14,145 nucleotides of DNA, taken from positions 1 through 14,145 of the forward strand of contig CBDVBZ010000095.1 in assembly GCA_965372355.1 (NCBI GenBank), read 5' to 3'. The translations under genes and the position numbers were made by a program. Numbering within the stretch: position 1 is the first letter of the stretch; every line of letters starts with the position of its first letter. Below the pieces are notes generated by a model. That model worked only from the letters and a program-made list of their open reading frames with translations. It was not told the origin of the DNA and made no database searches. Below are positions 7,687-14,145 of the stretch, in pieces. Source of the DNA: CBDVBZ01 sp965372355. GTDB taxonomy: Bacteria > Krumholzibacteriota > Krumholzibacteriia > WVZY01.

Positions 7687-9137
7687 AACGATCGAAGGCA
7701 GGCACGTTTCTGCAACGCGCCGCACACGCGCTTCTGCTGCGGCCGTTTCTCAAGGTGTTCTGCGGGGTCAACGTTATCGGCCGGTCGAACCTTCGCGGTC
7801 TGGACCGGTTCATGATCGTTTCCAATCACAACAGCCATTTTGATGTGCTGCTGTTGTTCTACATTCTGCCGCTTCGTCTCGTACCCATAACACACCCCGT
7901 CGCCGACTTGCCGTACTTCTCACGTTCGTCCTTCGTCAAGCGTCTCGTCGATTTTCTTTTGGATCCGGTGTGGATCGTCCGCGAACGCGACAAACGCTCG
8001 AGCGACCCGCTCGAGGACATCGGCAACCGTCTCGACGACGGTCGAAACATTGTGATCTTTCCCGAGGGCACACGAGGCGAGCCCGGTGAGATGCGGCGTT
8101 TCAAACCGGGTATCGGACGTCTCAGCGCGGACCGTCCGGATATCCCGGTCGTCCCCGTGTTCCTCTCGGGACCGGAACGCGCGCTGCCAAAGCGATCGAG
8201 CATACCGCTGCCCTTCTGGCAGCACATCGTGATCGGTCCCCCGCAGGCGCCGAGCGGGTCATCGAGGGACATCACCCAGTCGCTCGAGCAAACGGTCGTC
8301 GAGCTCTCGAGGAGCGAGGCGGTGCGGCGTCAGAAACGATCCGAGACCCGCGTGGGTCCCGCGCCGATGATCGCCATCCTCGGCATCGATGGATCGGGAA
8401 AAAGCACACAGGCCCGGCGTCTCGCGCAGGCGCTCTCACGGGGCGGAAGCGCAGCTGTGATCAGTGACTCGGCGCTTTTCTTCGGCAATGCAGAGCCGCG
8501 CAATCTTCAGCCGCTCTTGACCGAGACGATTCGTGGCGCGATCAGCGCACGCGCAAAGAAGGCCGGTTCTCTCAAATCGTACAAGATCCCCAAGCTCGCC
8601 GATCTCTTTCTCCGCGATCATCTGCTTGGCGAGGTCGAACGCTGGTACCGGCCCGATGTGATGGTCATGGATGGGTCGCCGCTTCTCAACATCGTCGCCT
8701 GGTCGGCGCTGTACAAGCCGTCTCGTTTTGACACGCAGGTGTGCGCAAAGATCATCGATGTGCTGACCAGCGGTACCGGCACGACGCGAAATGACCCGGT
8801 ATTCGATGATTTCCCGGAGCTGCGTCATATGAAACGACTTCATCTCACTCATTTGAGACGCCCCGATGTCGTCGTGTTCCTCGATGTCGATCCTGCGGAC
8901 GCGTGCCGGCGGATCGAGTCGCGGGGAGAACGCCGGCAGATCCACGAGACTGCAGGGAAGCTCGCCCGTCTTCGTTCGGCATACATCGATGTGTGCGCTG
9001 TGGTCGAGCGCGAGTGGCGGGTACCGACCGTGAAGATCGATGGCAATCGTGCGCTCGATGCGATCTCGGATGAGATCACGGATTTCTGCCAGCGGGCAAT
9101 TGCGGGAAAGGAGTCTGACAATGACTCATCACATTGA
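7683..9137 (+). CDS. PlsC-type acyltransferase fused to a thymidylate-kinase-like P-loop domain
   Basis: 484 residues from GTG 7683, which overlaps the TGA of the CdsA-like gene; a weak GAGG (7668-7671) lies upstream, so coupling is likely. Residues about 20-205 are a lysophospholipid acyltransferase (PlsC/AGPAT) domain: the H-x4-D motif is NHNSHFD (His49, Asp54) and the acyl-acceptor motif is FPEGTRG (126-132). After a charged linker (about 206-227) comes a second domain with Walker A G234-x-x-G-x-GKST (to Thr242). It also has a strand RPDVMVMDGSP (323-333) where TMK has 'DR', a strand PDVVVFLDVDP (394-404), and a lid-like RIESRGERRQ (410-419), all in thymidylate-kinase order. The first domain should acylate lysophosphatidic acid or a similar acceptor. 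The kinase's acceptor is unknown, and the TMK 'DR' arginine is absent. I do not recall this fusion as a described enzyme. Confidence 0.85.
   Translation: MKRSKAGTFLQRAAHALLLRPFLKVFCGVNVIGRSNLRGLDRFMIVSNHNSHFDVLLLFYILPLRLVPITHPVADLPYFSRSSFVKRLVDFLLDPVWIVRERDKRSSDPLEDIGNRLDDGRNIVIFPEGTRGEPGEMRRFKPGIGRLSADRPDIPVVPVFLSGPERALPKRSSIPLPFWQHIVIGPPQAPSGSSRDITQSLEQTVVELSRSEAVRRQKRSETRVGPAPMIAILGIDGSGKSTQARRLAQALSRGGSAAVISDSALFFGNAEPRNLQPLLTETIRGAISARAKKAGSLKSYKIPKLADLFLRDHLLGEVERWYRPDVMVMDGSPLLNIVAWSALYKPSRFDTQVCAKIIDVLTSGTGTTRNDPVFDDFPELRHMKRLHLTHLRRPDVVVFLDVDPADACRRIESRGERRQIHETAGKLARLRSAYIDVCAVVEREWRVPTVKIDGNRALDAISDEITDFCQRAIAGKESDNDSSH
9107..9113 (+). promoter_or_regulatory. Ribosome-binding site fixing the lipid-kinase-like start
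   Basis: AAAGGAG lies 7 bases before ATG 9121, inside the 3' end of the fusion gene. It supports ATG 9121 over the in-frame upstream ATG at 9040, which lies deep in the preceding coding region. Confidence 0.75.
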
Positions 9138-10134
9138 TGTGATCGCAACGACGATCTCGGGATCGATCAGCGACTGGTCAAAGGTCGAGCGCATCGTGCC
9201 GTTATTCCACGAGCACGGTGAGAAGGATGTTGACGTGTTCGCGGTCGACAGCCACGCGGCCGCGCGGGACAAAACGCGCGAGCGCCTTCGTGCGGGCGGC
9301 CGTATCGTGATCTCGGCGGGCGGCTCGGGGACGTTCAACGCCGTGTTGGAAGGCTGCTGCGAGTCGGGTGTCGAACTCTGCGAGATTCGTCTCGGTTTTC
9401 TGCGCAAGGGGTCGGCCGACCTGATCGGCAAAACGCTGCACATGCCGGACAATATCGAAGCGGCCATCGATGTGTTTGTCGATGCCATTCGGAGTGACCG
9501 TACGGTGCCCTGCGATATTCTCGAGGTAACGAGCGAGCGCGGTGATGTCACGCCGCGTCATTTCGTTGGGTACGGAGGTACCGAGATTTTTGGCGAGATC
9601 CCGCGCTACACGGAAAACCGTTTCATCAAGTGGTACAAGGGTGTGCTCAGTCAGCTCTTTGGGGATCTCGGTCCGTTCTTCGTCGGTACAAGCCTGTCGG
9701 TTCTCGGGCGGCTCGGCCGCCAGATCTCCGGCCGCAGGCGTACGTGGACGGTATCGGTAGATGGTGTGGACGTCACCCAAGGCCGTTTTCAGGCGATGAT
9801 CATCGTTAACGGCTACCTCGGGCCCAACCTCCCGCTCGCCAAGGGTGTGCCACTGGGGTCCGGTGACTTTCACCTGTTCACGCTTCGCGATCTGGGGACG
9901 CATCGGGTGTTCGGGCAGCTAAAGCACGCATGGGATGCATCCGTTACAAAGGAACCGGAGAAATGGGGATTCGAGACCTTCCGCGTGACACGGGAACTCG
10001 TACTCCGGCCGGCGGATGACGACGTGTTTCCGGTGAATGTCGATGGATCGACGATGTCCTGCCGCGGTTCGGCGCGTGTCATTATTGCAGACCAGATCCC
10101 GTTGCTGGCGGGTGAGCAAACGCAATCCGATTGA
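9121..10134 (+). CDS. Diacylglycerol-kinase-like (DAGK/YegS superfamily) protein with altered catalytic motifs
   Basis: 337 residues from ATG 9121; the first 17 bases overlap the end of the fusion gene. The DAGK-catalytic fold is recognisable. VISAGGSGTFNAVLEG (63-78) corresponds to the nucleotide loop 'GGDGTxNEV', with Ser69 in place of Asp. LGFLRKGSADLIGKTL (91-106) aligns position by position with 'LGIIPLGTANDFARSL', but Pro and the Asn-Asp pair are replaced. The C-terminal lobe shows VNGYLGPNLPLAKGVPLGSG (229-248), then FTLRD and VDGS (307-310) where 'VDGE' is usual. Members phosphorylate diacylglycerol, sphingoid bases or related lipids at the membrane face. Here several canonical residues are lost, so activity or substrate may differ. 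No signal peptide is seen. It is the last gene of the operon. Confidence 0.75.
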   Translation: MTHHIDVIATTISGSISDWSKVERIVPLFHEHGEKDVDVFAVDSHAAARDKTRERLRAGGRIVISAGGSGTFNAVLEGCCESGVELCEIRLGFLRKGSADLIGKTLHMPDNIEAAIDVFVDAIRSDRTVPCDILEVTSERGDVTPRHFVGYGGTEIFGEIPRYTENRFIKWYKGVLSQLFGDLGPFFVGTSLSVLGRLGRQISGRRRTWTVSVDGVDVTQGRFQAMIIVNGYLGPNLPLAKGVPLGSGDFHLFTLRDLGTHRVFGQLKHAWDASVTKEPEKWGFETFRVTRELVLRPADDDVFPVNVDGSTMSCRGSARVIIADQIPLLAGEQTQSD

Positions 10135-10291
10135 AACCCTTCGATCACCGGGACCGTACCCATAACATGACCGCCAACAGAACTCGTCACGGCCACACCG
10201 ACGAGCCGTTCGAGTAGGACAGCACCCCCGACATCCACCGTACTCCTCCGCCCGGCGGCCAGTCGCGTGCGATGGGGCGGTGTGGTCAAGG
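10135..10291. other. Convergent intergenic gap
   Basis: 157 bases between the stop of the lipid-kinase-like gene and the stop of the oppositely directed TPR-protein gene. I see no gene in it. A 6-base inverted repeat (ccgccc 10248-10253 / gggcgg 10275-10280) with a 21-base loop and no T-run is too weak to call a terminator. Confidence 0.6.
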
Positions 10292-12148
10292 CTACAACTG
10301 CGGCCGGACCCACTCGGGGTTCGGGTCATCGGGAAAGAACTCGTCGTACTTCTGCAAAAGCATGCGTGCCTCATCGGCACGGCCAAGTCGCACCAGGATA
10401 TCGATGGCAAGCTGCCAGTACAGCGGCTGGCCCGGGTTGTCCTGGATCAACCGCTGGAGGTGTGGCAGCGCTTCCATATCGTGCTCGAGCTCGACGAGTG
10501 TCATGACATAGTTGTGACGAAACTCGCGCTTGTCCGGCCTGAGCGTAACCGCCTTCCACTGAGCTTTTCGGGCATCCTCGTAACGCCCCTCCTGTACGAG
10601 AAGCATCCCCAGAAACGCGTAGGCGGGAGCGCTGTTTGGGTTGACTTCCGTGGCGCGTTCGAACCACCGGGTGGCCTCCTCGCTCCGGCCGTTACGGAAA
10701 TGCCAATTGCCGATCACGACCTCTGTGCGACCGAGGCCAAGCGGCAGGCTCTCGAAGCGTCGGGCCGCCAGCGCCTCGTTGTGATTGATCCACACCCATG
10801 GCACCACGTGGATACACGAGACAACGAGGGCAAAAACAAGAAGCCGGCCGGCCATGACCGAGGGAGGTACGTGCCTCACGAAAAAATACAACGCAGCCGC
10901 GGTAAAACAGATGCCCGCGGGCGCCAGGAGATCCCAGTTGCGGGCGTATCCGATATTCGAATCACCGGCCACCACACATGCCGCTGCGTATGTGATCCCC
11001 AACGTGAGGAAGAAGACCGTGGCAATACTCCCGCGCCCCGGTAACCGTAGTGCCATTACGGCCGCCGGAAGAAACGCAAAGAGCGCAACAGGACCCATCA
11101 GAAACTGCTCGTTGAGGAAATCGCGCAGGTGTCGCGACGACATCATGTAGCCGGGTATCAGACTTTCCTCCTGGCCAAATGCCCGCCCGGACACATCGAC
11201 GAGCGAAGAGAGCAGATTGTAGTTCCATGCTCTCGAGAAGGCAAGCTGGACGGCAACCAGCACCACGGCACAGATGGCGAGGTCGGCAAGGTTCGCCGCC
11301 CGCCTCTCCCGCCTGCCGAGCGCCCACACAGCGAGCATCAGAAAGGACGGAACGATGACCGCCGCCGACAGATGGAGGGTCAACGCGAGAATGAGGGCCA
11401 GTCCGGGCAATAGAAGCGGCGACCTGCCTTCGACAAAACGCAGCGACACGTAGATGTAGACGCCCAACGCGAGTGCATAGAATGTGTAGTTCTCGACATA
11501 CCCGAAGAACAGCTGCACATACCCCTGCGTCAATAGAAGCAATGCCACGAGCCACGCGATCGCCGGTCCGTGTCCCGTGCCCCGCGCGAACAGACGCCCA
11601 AGCGCAACGGCAACCAGTACAAAGAAAACGCCGGCGATCACACTACCCATCGCGATCACACGCCGTGCAAGGCCCTCGTTTGCCATGTCCCCGGTTCTGA
11701 CAAGCGGACCCAGATACTCGTACAACACGTGCTGGAGCCACATCGTCAGCGGCTGGCGCGGATGAAAGCTCTGTCCCCTGGCCAGGTCCATCTGGAGGGA
11801 TGACGCGTCGCCGAGAAAAGCGTGCTGAGTGCGGAATAGCCAGAAGAGCATCCCGCACACCACGGCAAACCCGATCGCCGCGGCTGTGGGATGCGCGCCG
11901 AGTCGTTGGTCGCCGGCCGCTCCGTCCGATCGTACGGGTCGCAGGAGCGCGAAAACTGCGAGCGCGAGGAGCACCCAGGAAATGACCACAACGGCCGGAG
12001 GCAAAAAGGCATATAAGTGAAACCCCCAGAAGCTATTGCGAAGGGGGCCAAGTGAGGCGATCTGCAGGCAGAGCCCGACAGATGCGATACCGAGAACGGT
12101 ATACAGATAGAACCGAGTTGTCGAAGGAGTCACACCGACCCGTTTCAT
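10292..12148 (-). CDS. Polytopic membrane protein with C-terminal TPR repeats (GT-C-like architecture)
   Basis: 618 residues from ATG 12148. The frame is open further upstream to 12277, but that part lies within the preceding gene. No strong SD precedes ATG 12148, only purine-rich CGACAAG, so expression may depend on coupling to the upstream gene 20 bases away. Residues 1-455 contain about ten or more hydrophobic segments. The first large loop carries FLGDASSLQMDL and HPRQPLTMWLQ (111-139), resembling the acidic first loop of GT-C glycosyltransferases; a central FGYVENYTFYAL (215-226) follows. Residues about 473-608 form roughly four TPR-like units (for example GNWHFRNGRSEEATRWFERA). This membrane-plus-TPR order recalls O-mannosyltransferase-like TMTC proteins. 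A glycosyltransferase role is inference; no exact family was recognised. Confidence 0.7.
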   Translation of the reverse strand: MKRVGVTPSTTRFYLYTVLGIASVGLCLQIASLGPLRNSFWGFHLYAFLPPAVVVISWVLLALAVFALLRPVRSDGAAGDQRLGAHPTAAAIGFAVVCGMLFWLFRTQHAFLGDASSLQMDLARGQSFHPRQPLTMWLQHVLYEYLGPLVRTGDMANEGLARRVIAMGSVIAGVFFVLVAVALGRLFARGTGHGPAIAWLVALLLLTQGYVQLFFGYVENYTFYALALGVYIYVSLRFVEGRSPLLLPGLALILALTLHLSAAVIVPSFLMLAVWALGRRERRAANLADLAICAVVLVAVQLAFSRAWNYNLLSSLVDVSGRAFGQEESLIPGYMMSSRHLRDFLNEQFLMGPVALFAFLPAAVMALRLPGRGSIATVFFLTLGITYAAACVVAGDSNIGYARNWDLLAPAGICFTAAALYFFVRHVPPSVMAGRLLVFALVVSCIHVVPWVWINHNEALAARRFESLPLGLGRTEVVIGNWHFRNGRSEEATRWFERATEVNPNSAPAYAFLGMLLVQEGRYEDARKAQWKAVTLRPDKREFRHNYVMTLVELEHDMEALPHLQRLIQDNPGQPLYWQLAIDILVRLGRADEARMLLQKYDEFFPDDPNPEWVRPQL

Positions 12149-12168
12149 CTTGTCGTTCGCACAAAGGC

Positions 12169-13767
12169 TTACTTCAAAAGTGTCATTCGCTTGGTTACTT
12201 GCTCGCTGCCAGCGCGGAGTGTGTAGAAATAGACTCCCGAGGCCACGAAGGCGCCTTGCGTGTTTCTGCCATCCCACGTGATCCGTTTGAATCCCCCGGT
12301 GAGCGTGCCGTCGATCAGCGTTCGGACATGACGCCCCCCTACGTCATATACGGTCAGTCCCACATCCATGCGCTCGGGGAGATCGAACGTGATCTCCGTC
12401 GACGGGTTGAACGGGTTGGGATGGTTCTGGTGCAATTCGATATCGGGAGAAGGCACGCGATCGGCGATCTCGATACCGGTCGGCACGTCAACCATGGCCA
12501 GCCAGATACTCAACACCCCAGAGTCCATCCGCATCCAGACGGGATACACTTTGCTGTCCAGCGCGGCCACATTGATATAGTCGCCGAAAAACACCGTTTC
12601 GACCGGTGTGAACGGCGTGGCGCTCACCTTGAAACTGCTCCAATAACCGCCTCCGTCCTGAGACATCGCCATATACACATCGGTGGCGTTGCCCACGGTG
12701 TATCTGCGGTCGTAGAATACGACGTAGATAAACCCCGTCATGGGATCGATCGTCGCCCACGGAAAAAACTGGTGATTGGCCCCGATCTCTCCGATCACCC
12801 GGCCCGGCGCGCTCCATGTCGAGCCCCCATCCGTGCTTTTCACAAAGAATACATCGGTATCATCCGCGCCATCGCGCTGATCCGAAAACACGATATAGAC
12901 CGTGCCACGATACGGCGAGCTGCTGACATCACAGAGAGTGACCGGAAAACCGTTGCACCGGTAGATCCCCGGGATATCGAAGTCCCATCCTCCGGGCTGC
13001 GTGGTGACGACCACATCTGAGCCAAACGTCACACCACCATCGAGAGATTTGTCGAAATGGATCAACTCATGCCCCGCCCAGCTCACGTAGACCTCGCCGT
13101 TGGGACCCACGGCGGGCACCGCGCCCTCAACCGTCTCGTCACCATCGAGGCAGCCCCCACCCACATCGCTCACCTTGACCGGTGTCGTCCAGTTCAGACC
13201 ATGGTCCGTCGAGCGCGAAAACAGAATCCGCGTGCTGTCCGCGGGGTCGGCGCTATTGTACGCGTCGAACTCGGTCCATGCCATGTAGATGTTGTTCCGG
13301 TAGGGCGACATCGTCAGGTCAACGGCCAACCATTCCTTGTCCTGATCCTTGGGTGGGTTGAGACCAACGCCAACACCGTCACTCCACGTCGCGCCACCGT
13401 TCGTGGACTTCTGCACGACGATTCGATCCAGCCAATCGCCTTGTGGGCCTCCCGGGTTTGAGAGGTGGCCGTAGTACAAACTCCCATCGGCATCGAACAC
13501 CACAACGGGATCACCCCAAACCCCCAGCGAGGACGAGAGCTGCCCCTCCGTCCATGTGAATCCTCCATCGAAGGAATAGTAGTAATACGAGATATTCGCC
13601 CCGGCGGCGAGGTTCAGCGGGTTCGTCGGGTTGATGGAGATCGTGACTTCTTCCGGATCGGTCGAAGTCGGGTTGCTAACCCGGATATTGGGATACTGCG
13701 CGAGGGCTGAGACTGGCAGAGACACGACCAGCAGGAATGCTGCGAGATGTCTGATGCGGGAATACAC
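12169..13767 (-). CDS. Secreted Asp-box (BNR/sialidase-like) protein with C-terminal FlgD-like/T9SS-type sorting domain
   Basis: 532 residues from GTG 13767. A Sec signal peptide (basic YSRIRH, hydrophobic core, cleavage near SALA-Q24) starts exactly there. Six Asp-box motifs of the S-x-D-x-G-x-x-W type lie at residues 65-72, 121-128, 186-193, 241-248, 311-318 and 369-376 (for example STDGGSTW, STNGGATW), with WA- and VYVSW-like strands between them, giving a sialidase-like beta-propeller. Residues about 443-532 are a FlgD-Ig-like domain beginning HPNPFNPST and ending in KRMTLLK, as in type IX secretion cargo and related FCB proteins. The protein is probably exported to the cell surface or outside. 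Asp boxes are structural, and I did not identify the arginine triad of true sialidases, so enzymatic activity is not claimed. Confidence 0.85.
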   Translation of the reverse strand: MYSRIRHLAAFLLVVSLPVSALAQYPNIRVSNPTSTDPEEVTISINPTNPLNLAAGANISYYYYSFDGGFTWTEGQLSSSLGVWGDPVVVFDADGSLYYGHLSNPGGPQGDWLDRIVVQKSTNGGATWSDGVGVGLNPPKDQDKEWLAVDLTMSPYRNNIYMAWTEFDAYNSADPADSTRILFSRSTDHGLNWTTPVKVSDVGGGCLDGDETVEGAVPAVGPNGEVYVSWAGHELIHFDKSLDGGVTFGSDVVVTTQPGGWDFDIPGIYRCNGFPVTLCDVSSSPYRGTVYIVFSDQRDGADDTDVFFVKSTDGGSTWSAPGRVIGEIGANHQFFPWATIDPMTGFIYVVFYDRRYTVGNATDVYMAMSQDGGGYWSSFKVSATPFTPVETVFFGDYINVAALDSKVYPVWMRMDSGVLSIWLAMVDVPTGIEIADRVPSPDIELHQNHPNPFNPSTEITFDLPERMDVGLTVYDVGGRHVRTLIDGTLTGGFKRITWDGRNTQGAFVASGVYFYTLRAGSEQVTKRMTLLK

Positions 13768-13770
13768 GAT

Positions 13771-13780
13771 CCACCTCTCT
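13771..13780 (-). promoter_or_regulatory. Ribosome-binding site that selects a GTG start
   Basis: On the minus strand AGAGAGGTGG is followed by ATC and then GTG 13767, which places GAGG 6 bases from the start. This GTG begins the signal peptide. The longer open frame back to 13947 would put about 60 non-hydrophobic residues in front of it. Confidence 0.65.
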
Positions 13781-13821
13781 GGAAACGCGGGCAAGACGTC
13801 TGATGTGAGGTTACGCATTCG

Positions 13822-13827
13822 AGTATA
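13822..13827 (-). promoter_or_regulatory. Candidate -10 element for the Asp-box protein gene
   Basis: TATACT on the minus strand (5 of 6 to TATAAT), about 55 bases before GTG 13767. No good -35 hexamer was found at the right distance, so this is tentative. Confidence 0.35.
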
Positions 13828-13892
13828 CCACATGCTACTCGTGCGGTGCGTCTCGTGCTCGAGTTTGCCAACTAAAGTCATGTATTTCAATG

Positions 13893-13921
13893 TTGCGGAA
13901 TGTAGAGAAGCTGCATTAAAT
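13893..13921 (+). promoter_or_regulatory. Candidate promoter for the FadL-like gene
   Basis: TTGCGG (13893-13898) and TTAAAT (13916-13921) are spaced by 17 bases in an AT-rich stretch of otherwise GC-rich DNA. The match is 3 of 6 and 4 of 6, so it is tentative. The transcript would have a leader of roughly 75-80 bases before ATG 14006. Confidence 0.35.
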
Positions 13922-14005
13922 GAGAAAAGCGCCATCAACATGGACACGTTTTAAGAACTCGCCGGAGGCGGGTAGATCATTTTTACCTGATGGGGGGACA
14001 AACAA

Positions 14006-14145
14006 ATGGCGAATCCAATAACCAGGTTAGTCGCGTCCTTTGCGCTCACCGCTATGCTCGTGGTCGCGCTGGGCGGACCGGCCGGGGCAACGACCGGATA
14101 CTTTTCTCACGGATATGGAGTCAAATACAAATCGATGGCGGGCGC
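14006..14145 (+). CDS. OmpP1/FadL-family outer-membrane transport protein, N-terminal fragment (3' truncated)
   Basis: 46 complete codons from ATG 14006 to the window end, preceded by a G-rich SD (GGGGGGA, 13992-13998). A clear signal peptide (MANPITRLVASFALTAML and onward to PAGA) is followed by TTGYFSHGYGVKYKSMAGA. That is the conserved mature start of FadL/OmpP1 channels ('ATNGYFSHGYG.K.KGMAGAG'), whose N-terminus forms the hatch domain. These beta-barrels import hydrophobic compounds such as long-chain fatty acids or aromatics across the outer membrane. It is divergent from the Asp-box gene. Only the first 46 residues are visible, but the motif is distinctive. A transported substrate cannot be deduced. 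Confidence 0.8.
   Translation, partial: MANPITRLVASFALTAMLVVALGGPAGATTGYFSHGYGVKYKSMAG

Noticed and set aside
9870..10313. Minus-strand open frame reaching into the convergent gap
   Set aside because: It mostly overlaps the lipid-kinase-like gene, has no SD, and no recognisable domain; the gap part is too short to support a gene.
12052..13020. Plus-strand open frame (322 codons) opposite the Asp-box gene
   Set aside because: Antisense shadow: the opposite strand encodes six Asp-boxes and a sorting domain in one frame.
12169..13767. Assignment of the Asp-box protein as an active sialidase
   Set aside because: Asp-boxes are structural and occur in many beta-propellers; I could not identify the catalytic Arg triad, Tyr and Glu set.

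Overview
The window is G+C-rich bacterial chromosome with tightly packed genes, clear Shine-Dalgarno (SD) sites and several GTG/TTG starts. One secreted protein carries six Asp-box motifs and ends in a FlgD-like/type IX-like sorting domain with an HPNPFNPST signature. Another gene begins like an OmpP1/FadL outer-membrane channel, and two periplasmic DUF3857/transglutaminase proteins are present. Together these suggest a diderm of the FCB superphylum, of the Krumholzibacteriota/Eisenbacteria/Latescibacterota kind. This placement is inference; no rRNA or marker gene is present.

Layout. Positions 1-747 (+): the tail of an ArsR-type regulator, then a DUF3365-type lipoprotein with one c-type heme motif. 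Positions 859-2565 (-): a coupled pair, a flavodoxin-fold FMN reductase-like protein followed by a membrane-anchored alpha/beta hydrolase. Positions 2566-2752 are a divergent promoter region. Positions 2753-10134 (+): a compact five-gene operon. Positions 10135-10291 are a short convergent gap. Positions 10292-13767 (-): a secreted Asp-box protein, then a polytopic membrane protein with C-terminal TPRs. Positions 13768-14005 are a second divergent promoter region, and from 14006 (+) a FadL-like gene runs off the end.

The five-gene operon is the most interesting part. It encodes two exported DUF3857/transglutaminase-like proteins (one with a complete Cys-His-Asp triad, its neighbour with Gly in place of Cys), a CdsA-like membrane protein, a PlsC acyltransferase fused to a thymidylate-kinase-like P-loop domain, and a diacylglycerol-kinase-like protein. 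Three of the junctions are stop/start overlaps. The three lipid-type proteins belong to families that make and activate phosphatidic acid. The CdsA-like and DAGK-like members have lost several signature residues while keeping their folds. The set looks like an undescribed envelope-lipid modification pathway with periplasmic partners; its substrate cannot be read from the sequence.

No tRNA, rRNA, CRISPR array, insertion sequence or phage gene was seen.
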